Assembly: GCA_934402055.1 (NCBI GenBank)
Contig: CAKRTC010000003.1
Coordinates: forward strand, 1 to 64,000
Direction of reading: 5' to 3'
Origin: an uncultured Lachnospiraceae bacterium
GTDB lineage: Bacteria > Bacillota > Clostridia > Lachnospirales > Lachnospiraceae
DNA length: 64,000 bases
This document shows positions 16,142 through 23,559 of the stretch, piece after piece. Position 1 is the stretch's first letter; every line of letters begins with the position of its first letter. Made by a program: the position numbers and the translations under genes. Under the pieces are notes generated by a model that worked only from the letters and a program-made list of their open reading frames with translations, was not told the origin of the DNA and did not search any database.

Positions 16142-17125
16142 CTAACCTATGAATTTCCTATGCGCCTGTTTTACATTACTCTGTTTAACCATTGCATATT
16201 GCAAAGTAGTATCTATTCGTCTATGCCCCAAGAGCTGCTGCAGCTGCTCAATTGGCATTCCTTTATCGATTGCCATCGTTGCAAGTGTTCTTCTAAACTT
16301 GTGCGGATGAACTTTTTCTATTTCTAAGGCTTTCCCCATTTCTCTCAAACGGGATTCAATTCCGCCAATCGTTATTCTTGTATATGGCGCTCTCAGCGTT
16401 ACAAATAGAGCCGGATTCTCATCTACTCTATTATCAATATAATTTTGCAGATGAATCTTCGCTCTGGCATCAAAATAAACCAATCGTTCCTTGTCACCCT
16501 TACCAAATACAACACATTCACGTTCATTGAAATTAATATCCGCTTTATTCAGCAGTACCATTTCCCCTATACGCATTCCTGTAGAGGCCAACATATCAAT
16601 AATTGCCAGATCTCGAATCTCTGTACAATTATCACGCATCTTTTCCAATTCTTCATCAGTATAGGTTTCTTTGATATTGGTAGCCGTCTTAACCTTGTGA
16701 ATCCTACGCACCGGACTTTTCAAAATATGATCTTCATCCTCCAACCAAGAAAAAAAGCTGGATAGAATTCTTCTTATATTATCTATCGTTACTCGGCTTG
16801 ACCCATGCTTTTCTTGATATTCCGTCAAATAGGCTCTGAGATCATCTGTCTGCATATGGCGTACACCTTTATCTATAGCTTCCACCATTGCTTCTATTGT
16901 TGTCCTATAATACTTGAGCGTTTTCTCTGAACACCCCTCAATTCTCTTTGCATATACAAAAGAGTCAATCAACTTTTGGCTGTCATCCTCTGCCACGGTA
17001 ACTTTGCCGGAAATCTCGCAGTTATAGAGTGAACATTCCAAAACCTCCTGTAATTTCTTGAGTTTAGCATTATCTAAATACGGTAGCATCTGCTGTACTA
17101 TTTCTTCTATTATTTTCTGTTTCAT
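16142..17125 (-). CDS. Tyrosine recombinase/integrase of the hsd locus
   Basis: A 327-residue phage-integrase family recombinase with an N-terminal SAM-like domain (about residues 50-130). The full catalytic set is present: Arg in STGMRIGE, Lys in GKGDKERL, His-x-x-Arg in HPHKFRRT, His in LLGHRRID and Tyr in TTLQYAMV. It lies between two same-strand hsdS genes. Related recombinases inside type I loci shuffle hsdS domains through short inverted repeats. Its ribosome site AAGGAG is partly buried in a leader hairpin. The catalytic residues are seen; the target sites are inferred. Confidence 0.92.
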   Translation of the reverse strand: MKQKIIEEIVQQMLPYLDNAKLKKLQEVLECSLYNCEISGKVTVAEDDSQKLIDSFVYAKRIEGCSEKTLKYYRTTIEAMVEAIDKGVRHMQTDDLRAYLTEYQEKHGSSRVTIDNIRRILSSFFSWLEDEDHILKSPVRRIHKVKTATNIKETYTDEELEKMRDNCTEIRDLAIIDMLASTGMRIGEMVLLNKADINFNERECVVFGKGDKERLVYFDARAKIHLQNYIDNRVDENPALFVTLRAPYTRITIGGIESRLREMGKALEIEKVHPHKFRRTLATMAIDKGMPIEQLQQLLGHRRIDTTLQYAMVKQSNVKQAHRKFIG

Positions 17126-17126
17126 A

Positions 17127-17194
17127 ATTCGTTCTCCTTATTTTTCCAGAGAACGAATCAACGGCAGTTCCGTTGGTCTTTACTCCTGCCGTTG
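17127..17194 (-). promoter_or_regulatory. Paired hairpins in the recombinase leader
   Basis: ATTCGTTCTC / GAGAACGAAT (ten bases, 12-base loop, 17127-17158) ends one base before the ATG and holds half of the AAGGAG site. Directly upstream is CAACGGCAG / CTGCCGTTG (17159-17194), whose upstream arm could instead form CAACGG/CCGTTG. This arrangement could gate translation of the recombinase. Nothing else is seen between 17195 and 17221. Confidence 0.5.
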
Positions 17195-17221
17195 CTAGAA
17201 GTTTTAGAAATACTCTGTTAT

Positions 17222-17311
17222 TTAATTACCTTGATAAAACCCTTCGTGACTGTATTCTGCCCATTTCTTATACATATCTGCTCTATACGCAATTTCTTTA
17301 AGCTTTTCCAT
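17222..17311 (-). CDS. Possible 29-residue peptide
   Basis: A short frame, MEKLKEIAYRADMYKKWAEY then SHEGFYQGN, that begins inside the last codons of the preceding small gene in another frame. GAGG lies seven bases ahead of its ATG. It is charged and would form one helix. The overlap and site suggest translational coupling, but the length makes it uncertain. No family is recognised. Confidence 0.35.
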   Translation of the reverse strand: MEKLKEIAYRADMYKKWAEYSHEGFYQGN

Positions 17312-17579
17312 TCCCTAACCTCACTTCTTTAATTGGTTTCAAAAACTTTGAAGCATCTATATACAAATTTTTTAAAATCGGAATCAAATCTATATACTCT
17401 TCTTCCGGTTCCTGATTATGTTGATATTTGGCCATAACAACAATATATCCGTTATCCCATTCTTTTATATCTGTAAAGTGCTCCAATGAATATGGCCCAC
17501 GAAAACGTATACTACGCTTACCATATTGGAACTTTATCATGTCCTTATCATTACTTAAATATGCTTTATCATTATCCAT
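17298..17579 (-). CDS. Small protein of unknown function in the hsd operon
   Basis: A 93-residue cytoplasmic protein starting MDNDKAYLSNDKDMIKFQYG. I place the start at 17579, where GGAGG lies seven bases upstream, and reject an upstream in-frame start without one. The middle (RFRGPYSLEHFTDIKEWDNGYIVVMAKY) suggests a compact beta-rich fold. No signal, membrane segment or catalytic motif is seen. It lies between the first hsdS and the recombinase. The role is unknown; a product of the mobile hsdS cassette or an anti-restriction/regulatory factor are both possible. Confidence 0.6.
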   Translation of the reverse strand: MDNDKAYLSNDKDMIKFQYGKRSIRFRGPYSLEHFTDIKEWDNGYIVVMAKYQHNQEPEEEYIDLIPILKNLYIDASKFLKPIKEVRLGNGKA

Positions 17580-17614
17580 AAATGAACCTCCAAATGTAAT
17601 GATATTCAAACTAT

Positions 17615-17629
17615 TAAATGAGAATTTAG
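17615..17629 (+). repeat. Inverted-repeat site after the first hsdS (E2)
   Basis: TAAATGAGAATTTAG on the plus strand just past the hsdS stop. It matches all 15 bases of the minus-strand sequence in the centre of the same gene (18296-18310). On the plus strand it continues CGGTTTAA, giving Ala-Val-stop in the hsdS frame after inversion. Confidence 0.75.
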
Positions 17630-17633
17630 CGGT

Positions 17634-18827
17634 TTAAAGGTTGAGATTGGAGACATCAAGTTCGCCTGACATCAGCTTTGGCAGTATAGAGTCTCTGAGT
17701 TGAGCCAACATTTGATTTTCACAGATGTTCAAAGCAATGGTATCGTACATTTGCGTTACAATAGCACAAAAATCTGTAATTGTTTTCTCATCAGGAAATG
17801 CCACTTGAAATTCCAGTGTTGCACTAGGAGTTGTACGCTGTCGACTGTTTGTAGATCCTGTGGTATGGGCGCACATCCAATCAGAAAAAGCAGCACTATC
17901 AATAATAGAGAACACAAAATCTCTGTACGCCGGATTAAAGGCTTCAAAGATAATGAATTCAGTTGAACTGACTGCAAGCTCTGAAAGACACATTGGACGC
18001 CATACTCTTTTTGTATCAGGGTTCAGTTTGGAAATCATTACTGAATTTTTGCTTAATATGTATTTATTGCTTTTTACGCCGGCGGCTGATTCAAAAACAG
18101 GATATTTTTGTTCGTCATATGCTGGAATACTATAGTGCTCCAACTGTGCGTCAGGATTTTTGACAGGAGAAAAGCTATTAGTTTTGATGGATGCAATATC
18201 TCCAAGTCTAGAAACTATCCAGTCGTGCGGCATTTCACCATTAAATGGTTCAAAATCAACAAACCACGACTTGAATATCGCTTGAGCTTGTTGCTCTAAA
18301 TTCTCATTTATTTTACTATTAATCTCTACTTTTTCATCTAATGCTCTTAGAAATCTGCCAATTTTCTTTTGAATGTCAATTTCAGGAATGGTTATTTCTA
18401 TTTTCCTAAATTCAGCTTGTTTTATTCCTGTTACTGTTGTGCCTGTTTCGCGAGCCCTCAATAAGGATTGTCCTATAGAAGATTGTAAAAAATAGAGTAG
18501 GTACTCGTTATCTAGTACATTTTCCTTGCCCCTAAGCGTCAATATGCGCTGAGCTATGGCAACATCATCACGATCAAGTCTTGCAACCACTCCCATAGGT
18601 GCTTCTGTTGTTAAAAGTACATCTCCAATTCTAGGAATTCCACGTACCATAAAACGCCTATACTCATCAGGTGATATGTAATAGCACAACGAATAATCAA
18701 TATGATTACTTTTTACTGATTTTGCACTAAGTGTTGGAATTCCTGAGTCTGATTTTTTTGGTGTTTTTCCCCTGTAATCAATTATTGATTCTAGGACATC
18801 TTCCATTATATAAGTCTTAAATTTCAT
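17634..18827 (-). CDS. hsdS: Type I restriction specificity subunit (HsdS), first copy
   Basis: A 397-residue HsdS with two recognition domains. The central spacer reads LRALDEKVEINSKINENLEQ followed by QAQAIFKSWFVDF, and the end is ILPKLMSGELDVSNLNL, close to the second copy. I use ATG 18827, which overlaps the hsdM stop by 11 bases; an earlier start would lie deep inside hsdM. This copy directly follows hsdM and is probably the main expressed subunit. Its second half is bracketed by a perfect 15-bp inverted repeat. Confidence 0.93.
   Translation of the reverse strand: MKFKTYIMEDVLESIIDYRGKTPKKSDSGIPTLSAKSVKSNHIDYSLCYYISPDEYRRFMVRGIPRIGDVLLTTEAPMGVVARLDRDDVAIAQRILTLRGKENVLDNEYLLYFLQSSIGQSLLRARETGTTVTGIKQAEFRKIEITIPEIDIQKKIGRFLRALDEKVEINSKINENLEQQAQAIFKSWFVDFEPFNGEMPHDWIVSRLGDIASIKTNSFSPVKNPDAQLEHYSIPAYDEQKYPVFESAAGVKSNKYILSKNSVMISKLNPDTKRVWRPMCLSELAVSSTEFIIFEAFNPAYRDFVFSIIDSAAFSDWMCAHTTGSTNSRQRTTPSATLEFQVAFPDEKTITDFCAIVTQMYDTIALNICENQMLAQLRDSILPKLMSGELDVSNLNL
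18296..18310 (-). repeat. Inverted-repeat site inside the first hsdS (C2)
   Basis: On the minus strand TAAATGAGAATTTAG encodes Asn-Glu-Asn-Leu in the spacer between the two recognition domains. This is the place where known hsdS recombination systems exchange halves. It is a perfect 15-bp inverted partner of the site at 17615. Confidence 0.75.
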
Positions 18828-20325
18828 ACCCAATCGCCCCCAGTTGCTTTCTGATCTCATCCTCAAGCTCATGGGATTTTGCGAACATATCTGACAGTTC
18901 CGATGTCAAACGTGCCATTTTCTCATCGAATGGTTCTCCATCATCCTCTTGCTCTTCAATGCCAACGTAGCGACCCGGAGTTAGGATATAATCCTGCTTC
19001 GCAATGTCTTCTATGGTTGCCACCTTGCAGAATCCCTGTACATCCTCCAATGTACCGTTCTGGAATGCTTCAAAGGTGTCAGCAAGTTTCAGTATATCCT
19101 CATCTGTAAAATCACGATGCTTGCGATCAACCATGTGTCCCATCTTACGTGCATCGATAAACAGAGTCTTGCCGGATTGCTTCTTGCCCTTTGTTATAAA
19201 CCACAACGTTACCGGGATCGTAACACTATAGAAAAGCTGCGTCGGCATAGCGATGATACCTTCGATAAGGTCATCTTCTATGATATTCTTTCTGATATTT
19301 CCTTCACCGCTGCTCTGTGTAGACAGTGCACCATTTGCCAAAACCAGACCGATTTTTCCATTTGGTGCAAGGTGATGGATCATATGCTGTATCCATGCAT
19401 AGTTGGCATTACCCGCAGGCGGTGTGCCATACTTCCAGCGCTTATCATCCAACAGCTTTTCCTGATTCCAAGGATGATAGTTAAACGGAGGATTGGCAAG
19501 AATGAAATCCGCTTTTAAGGTCTGGTGTAGATCATTTGTAAATGTATCCGCATTGTACGGTCCCAGATCTGCATCGATGCCGCGGATGGCCATATTCATC
19601 TTCGCCATCTTCCATGTATCCGGGTTTGCTTCCTGTCCGTACACAGAAATTGAACCACGCTTATGTCCGTGTGCCTCGATAAATTTTTCACTTTGAACGA
19701 ACATGCCTCCGCTGCCGCAGCAGCAATCGTATACTCTACAGTTATCAAACGGACGCAGAATAGATACCAGTGTCTTAACCACACTGGATGGAGTATAGAA
19801 TTCTCCTCCTCCGACACCCTCTTTTTCTGCAAACTGCGCAATACAATATTCATAGGTACGTCCAAGCAAATCCTCACTCGCCATCGTATCGCTCATGTCA
19901 ATGTTGTTGGTGAAGATATCAACTACATCACCCAAGACACGTTTATCAAGATCAGGGCTTGCATAATTTTTCGGCAACACATTTTTAAGCTTCTTATTCT
20001 CAGCTTCAATAGCTCTCATTGCATTATCGATGGCTGTTCCGATTTCGGGTGTATGTGCCTTTGATGCAATATTATTCCACCGTGCTTCTTCCGGTACAAA
20101 GAACACATTATCCATCTCGTATGCATCACGATCATCCTCGAATCCGTCACCTTCATCTACCAACTTCTGATACTGCTTATCAAATGCTGCTGAAATGTAA
20201 CGAAGGAAAATAAGGCCAATGATGACCTTTCTGTATTCTGCTGCCGGAATGTGTCCCCACAATACGCAGGCTGCATCCCATAATTGTTTTTCAAAACCTA
20301 TATTGGCATTAGTCTTATCTGCCAT
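18817..20325 (-). CDS. hsdM: Type I DNA methyltransferase (HsdM)
   Basis: A 502-residue N6-adenine methyltransferase subunit. The HsdM N-terminal helical domain is followed by the SAM motif DCCCGSGGM (about residue 200) and the catalytic ILANPPF. With HsdS it methylates the recognition site, and it joins HsdR in the restriction complex. AAGGATATTCAAA precedes the ATG. It is the first gene of the operon and has a leader of about 130 bases with a strong hairpin and a promoter that carries the AbiE-type operator. Confidence 0.95.
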   Translation of the reverse strand: MADKTNANIGFEKQLWDAACVLWGHIPAAEYRKVIIGLIFLRYISAAFDKQYQKLVDEGDGFEDDRDAYEMDNVFFVPEEARWNNIASKAHTPEIGTAIDNAMRAIEAENKKLKNVLPKNYASPDLDKRVLGDVVDIFTNNIDMSDTMASEDLLGRTYEYCIAQFAEKEGVGGGEFYTPSSVVKTLVSILRPFDNCRVYDCCCGSGGMFVQSEKFIEAHGHKRGSISVYGQEANPDTWKMAKMNMAIRGIDADLGPYNADTFTNDLHQTLKADFILANPPFNYHPWNQEKLLDDKRWKYGTPPAGNANYAWIQHMIHHLAPNGKIGLVLANGALSTQSSGEGNIRKNIIEDDLIEGIIAMPTQLFYSVTIPVTLWFITKGKKQSGKTLFIDARKMGHMVDRKHRDFTDEDILKLADTFEAFQNGTLEDVQGFCKVATIEDIAKQDYILTPGRYVGIEEQEDDGEPFDEKMARLTSELSDMFAKSHELEDEIRKQLGAIGYEI

Positions 20326-20378
20326 TTTGAATATCCTTCCTATAGAGTATTCTCATTTGCAATTATTTCTATTTTTCT

Positions 20379-20416
20379 ATTCCGACAAACTGTGCAGATG
20401 CACCTTTTGTCGGAAT
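20379..20416 (-). promoter_or_regulatory. Leader hairpin upstream of hsdM
   Basis: ATTCCGACAAA at 20379-20389 pairs with TTTGTCGGAAT at 20406-20416, an 11-base perfect stem with an inner TGCA/TGCA. No T run follows in either direction, so it is an mRNA leader structure, not an intrinsic terminator. Confidence 0.5.
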
Positions 20417-20447
20417 AGAGGCCTTCCTCTGTTCAATTTCATCTCAT

Positions 20448-20483
20448 TTTTGTCTCAAATCTTATATAGTTTTTGAGACAAAA
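20448..20483 (-). promoter_or_regulatory. AbiE-type operator at the hsdM promoter
   Basis: Arms TTTTGTCTCAAA and TTTGAGACAAAA form an inverted repeat around a TATAAG -10 box (20466-20461, minus strand). It matches 34 of 36 bases of the operator in front of the AbiEi-like gene (22143-22178). It lies just past the end of the AbiEii-like gene and upstream of hsdM. The -35 region here is poor. Confidence 0.7.
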
Positions 20484-20500
20484 AATCTGTTATCTTTTTG

Positions 20501-21505
20501 TCACTTCCTCAACGAATTGATTTCCAGTTCTAAGTTACCTATGAACTTCATAAGCGTATGGAAATCCGGATACTCCCCAAACATCATATTTTTCATGCTG
20601 ACGTAGTCTTTCTGTAAATCCTCCATGCGATACTCCGGAGGCAAGAGCTTCAGTGTACCCGGTACCGCAAGCTCATAATGCGCCCATTTCCTCGGATAGA
20701 ATTTCGTTTTAAAATCCGTCACGCGCTTCAAAAGCTCAACATTGCTATACGCAGATTCTTTGATATCGGACTGTGCGATGCAATAAAGATCATAGTAGTG
20801 ACGGGAATATCTGCCCGGCATTGACAGATTCTCCGGTCGATTCGCCTCATGATGCAGAATGGTTGCTTTTTCCCAGAAAGTTCTCTCCGCTGAAGCTGTA
20901 AGAATTGTCGTATCAGGCTTTGAAAAAATTTTCGGATATGCATCCGCAACATACGGAGCAATCGACTTGGCAACAGATGGTGTCCATGCTGCCAACGCCC
21001 CTATTTCAAGCCTTATAATTTGCATTGTATTACTATCCTCAAACACCTTAGGATACTGAAAGCATATCGTCTGAGGATCTTCCGGCAAGATGTAGAAATT
21101 TGCCTCTTTCCCTAAAATTCTACTCATATCCTCTCGCAGTACCGGAAGAAGTTGTTCAGATAAAAATGCTTCTGCGCGACTATTAGCTTCTTTGTTAAAA
21201 ACATCCTGTTTTGTATTAGATCGTTGTTCCCAAGGCTCATTTAAACCATATCCCAATACACGCCAGTCTAATATCAGGTCAATATCCTCTGAAAATCTCT
21301 TAATCAGTCCGTAGCATTTTGAGAGGCTCGTACCGCCTTTAAATGTAAATGCTTTCTTCCATGGACAACTGTGAAAAAGATAGTCCAATGTCAGGCAGAC
21401 CCAAAAATCTTTCTCAACAATAGCCTCGTGAATACCGGTTTTCTGAGCTGTATTTCTAAACAGAATCCTAAGCTGATCTTCCGGCTGTTTTATCAACTTA
21501 TACAT
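20501..21505 (-). CDS. AbiEii-like nucleotidyltransferase toxin
   Basis: A 334-residue protein of the AbiEii/AbiGii nucleotidyltransferase family. The signature GGTSLSK followed by RFSEDIDLILDW (about residues 57-83) supplies the metal-binding acids of the fold, and KDFWVCLTLDYLF is the usual lead-in. AbiEii-family toxins stop growth after phage infection, and some modify tRNA ends. It begins 16 bases after the antitoxin gene. The family call is firm; whether this copy defends against phage is inferred. Confidence 0.88.
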   Translation of the reverse strand: MYKLIKQPEDQLRILFRNTAQKTGIHEAIVEKDFWVCLTLDYLFHSCPWKKAFTFKGGTSLSKCYGLIKRFSEDIDLILDWRVLGYGLNEPWEQRSNTKQDVFNKEANSRAEAFLSEQLLPVLREDMSRILGKEANFYILPEDPQTICFQYPKVFEDSNTMQIIRLEIGALAAWTPSVAKSIAPYVADAYPKIFSKPDTTILTASAERTFWEKATILHHEANRPENLSMPGRYSRHYYDLYCIAQSDIKESAYSNVELLKRVTDFKTKFYPRKWAHYELAVPGTLKLLPPEYRMEDLQKDYVSMKNMMFGEYPDFHTLMKFIGNLELEINSLRK

Positions 21506-21521
21506 TCATCTACACCTTTCT

Positions 21522-22127
21522 TTATTCACATATATGTTTGATTAAGTCGTATACCCACACTGTGGCTTGCTGCGCTTCTTTCAGCATCGCAGTCTTGTCA
21601 TTGTCTGAAAGCCGGCGTCTAATAATCTCCATCTGCGTATCAGTGACATTGTTTTTGCCGATGGCTTTCAAAGCCTGGATAACAGTAGCTGTCTGTCGGG
21701 ATATTCCTGATATCTCCCGGTTGCTCCTATGCCTGAATTCTATTGTAAAAGCACCGATTTTAAACTCATGATAAGGTCCATCGCTAATATAACACCATTT
21801 AGCAGGTACCTGCGCTGACAAACCAAGCTGATTTAGTGCGGTATCTGCACATGGAGCAATTGTCCAGCCAAACTTTCTCGCCAGTGTATCCGCAACCTTA
21901 CACGGTGACGGAGCTTCGTATTCATCGATCAATTCACTGTATCGTGGATAATAGTAAACACTTCTCATGATCTTCTGAATTTTTCCTGCCTCATCCAATC
22001 GCAATAGTGCCTTGCGTACTGCATGATATTCACCCAAATCCAGAAAATCACTGACAATGTATACTTCGTCATGTCCGACTTCTTTGATTCGCTCATAAAT
22101 TTGAGTGGTAATGCTATCCTTCTGCAA
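21522..22127 (-). CDS. AbiEi-like antitoxin / transcription regulator (DUF6088)
   Basis: A 201-residue protein with an N-terminal winged-helix region (SITTQIYERIKEVGHDEVYIV and on) and a C-terminal domain of the DUF6088/AbiEi_4 type. I place the start at TTG 22127, which has the perfect site AAGGAGGTGAT seven bases upstream; the longer frame to 22205 would run through the promoter. AbiEi proteins of known systems repress their own operon by binding inverted repeats, and such a repeat overlaps this promoter. The same operator is present in front of hsdM. Confidence 0.82.
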   Translation of the reverse strand: MQKDSITTQIYERIKEVGHDEVYIVSDFLDLGEYHAVRKALLRLDEAGKIQKIMRSVYYYPRYSELIDEYEAPSPCKVADTLARKFGWTIAPCADTALNQLGLSAQVPAKWCYISDGPYHEFKIGAFTIEFRHRSNREISGISRQTATVIQALKAIGKNNVTDTQMEIIRRRLSDNDKTAMLKEAQQATVWVYDLIKHICE

Positions 22128-22142
22128 GAGATCACCTCCTTG

Positions 22143-22184
22143 TTTTGTCTCAAATATTATACAGTTTTTGAGACAAAAAGTCAA
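22143..22184 (-). promoter_or_regulatory. Promoter and operator of the AbiE-like pair
   Basis: On the minus strand TTGACT (22184-22179), 17 bases, then TATAAT (22161-22156). The inverted repeat TTTTGTCTCAAA/TTTGAGACAAAA (22143-22178) covers the spacer and the -10 box, an ideal place for repression. Confidence 0.8.
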
Positions 22185-22266
22185 AACAAGGCGCTTATAG
22201 TACACTGTAAGATACTATGAATAAAGCTCTTCATGTCTTACATTGTCTCAGATCTTTTTGTTTTGC

Positions 22267-23253
22267 TTATTTATTCTGCCACCTGATCTCTCCCTTGCTG
22301 ATGATCGGGTAACGTTTAAGCTCCGTCGAGTCAAGATCCTCGGCATGCATATCAACAGCCGTTATCTGATGGTTGTCATAAGTAGTGTAATAGTAGATCC
22401 CCTTTGAGGCATTGCAGCAGGAGGTGTAGATAGTTATCTCGTACTTACCCTCCGCAACCTCGCAGCATCCGCGCTGCTGGTCTACCGAACCTAATATGTG
22501 GAAGAACTGGCTTACGCTCTCCTCCTCGTCATCGCCCGACAGCGAGCATAATTTTGTAAATGCAACTTTGACAAATCTTGACTGACTCGATAGATCTCCG
22601 GGTATGCCCATTCCTCCCATGCCTCTGCTGTAAGCGTACAGCTCCAGCTTTCCGGCAAAGAGATTCTCAGGCTGATGCCTTGATACTCCGGCATAGTTAT
22701 TGAGAGCGAAGAGCTGCAGCGGGAATGGCGGATTGTTGGTAAGCACGCCTACCGGATTATCATATACATGAAGTCCGTCCTTCATAGACTCCACCACTAT
22801 GCATTCCCTGCCGTCTGCTATTATCCAATGCAACTGAGCCGTCGGAAGGCTCTCGCTGAAGGCAGTTCCGGTAAGTGTCATTGATGCTATCGCTTTTCTT
22901 GCCTCGGCTACACTTTCACAGCTTCCGAGCAGCCACGGTATAAACTCAAACTGTGCCACCTGTACCGTGTCTGTCGCTCCTTCTACCGCATCCTTGTAAC
23001 AGGCATTTCCTACAAAATTAAGGCCTGCCATACCAAGTCCCTTCTCATTCACAGCGTCATAATAGAGCGGAAATCCGCCTGCCACAAAAGCCATGCCTAT
23101 AATTGCATAATGTGACTTAAGACTTCCCGCATATCTGAAATCAAACTCATAATTTCTAGGTGTTACAGTTATCTCCTCGCCATAAGAGAACTCATAATCA
23201 AGAGTCCTTCCCATATAGAAATCTTTTGTTTTGTAAGTTGCCGCAGTACACAT
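22267..23253 (-). CDS. Choloylglycine hydrolase family (bile salt hydrolase-like)
   Basis: A 328-residue Ntn-hydrolase. Cys2 becomes the N-terminal nucleophile after Met removal. The family residues follow: Arg and Asp in GRTLDYEF (about 16 and 19), Asn in GLNFVGNACY (about 80), Asn in VLTNNPPFP and Arg in SQSRFVKVAF. No signal peptide, so the enzyme is cytoplasmic. It would release taurine or glycine from conjugated bile acids, or cleave a related amide such as penicillin V or an acyl-homoserine lactone. AGAGGTG precedes the ATG. It stands alone between the defence island and queA. Confidence 0.88.
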   Translation of the reverse strand: MCTAATYKTKDFYMGRTLDYEFSYGEEITVTPRNYEFDFRYAGSLKSHYAIIGMAFVAGGFPLYYDAVNEKGLGMAGLNFVGNACYKDAVEGATDTVQVAQFEFIPWLLGSCESVAEARKAIASMTLTGTAFSESLPTAQLHWIIADGRECIVVESMKDGLHVYDNPVGVLTNNPPFPLQLFALNNYAGVSRHQPENLFAGKLELYAYSRGMGGMGIPGDLSSQSRFVKVAFTKLCSLSGDDEEESVSQFFHILGSVDQQRGCCEVAEGKYEITIYTSCCNASKGIYYYTTYDNHQITAVDMHAEDLDSTELKRYPIISKGEIRWQNK

Positions 23254-23470
23254 ATACTCACACCTCTTTTTCTGCTTTATTCAGCCTTTCCCAATCCTTC
23301 GTATCGTTGTCACTCTGATTTTGCAAGCCGCCGAAAAGCAAACGCAATCCTGCCTCTATACTTTGCAATAAGATACATTTATCGAATATAACAAACCACA
23401 TCATTGCATCTTCACTTTAAATTTTTATCCGGTGTAACAAAGACTATAACATTTTGTCCCGAAAATGCAA

Positions 23471-23535
23471 TCAAGACCCGGGAAGCGATATTAGTGCAGA
23501 CGCTGTCTGCACTAATACCGTGTCTCGGATCTTGA
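23471..23535 (-). terminator. Long compound hairpin downstream of queA
   Basis: Outer arms TCAAGA/TCTTGA and CCGGGA/TCTCGG enclose a perfect 12-base stem ATTAGTGCAGAC / GTCTGCACTAAT with a three-base loop. It begins 25 bases past the queA stop and is probably its terminator, although the T run (GCATTTTC) is weak. I see nothing further in 23254-23470 apart from the start region of the hydrolase gene. Confidence 0.55.
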
Positions 23536-23559
23536 CTGGACAGAATAAAAAATTCAATA

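Noticed and set aside
22128..22205. N-terminal extension of the AbiEi-like protein
   Set aside because: It would be translated from the promoter and operator DNA. The TTG at 22127 has a perfect ribosome site.
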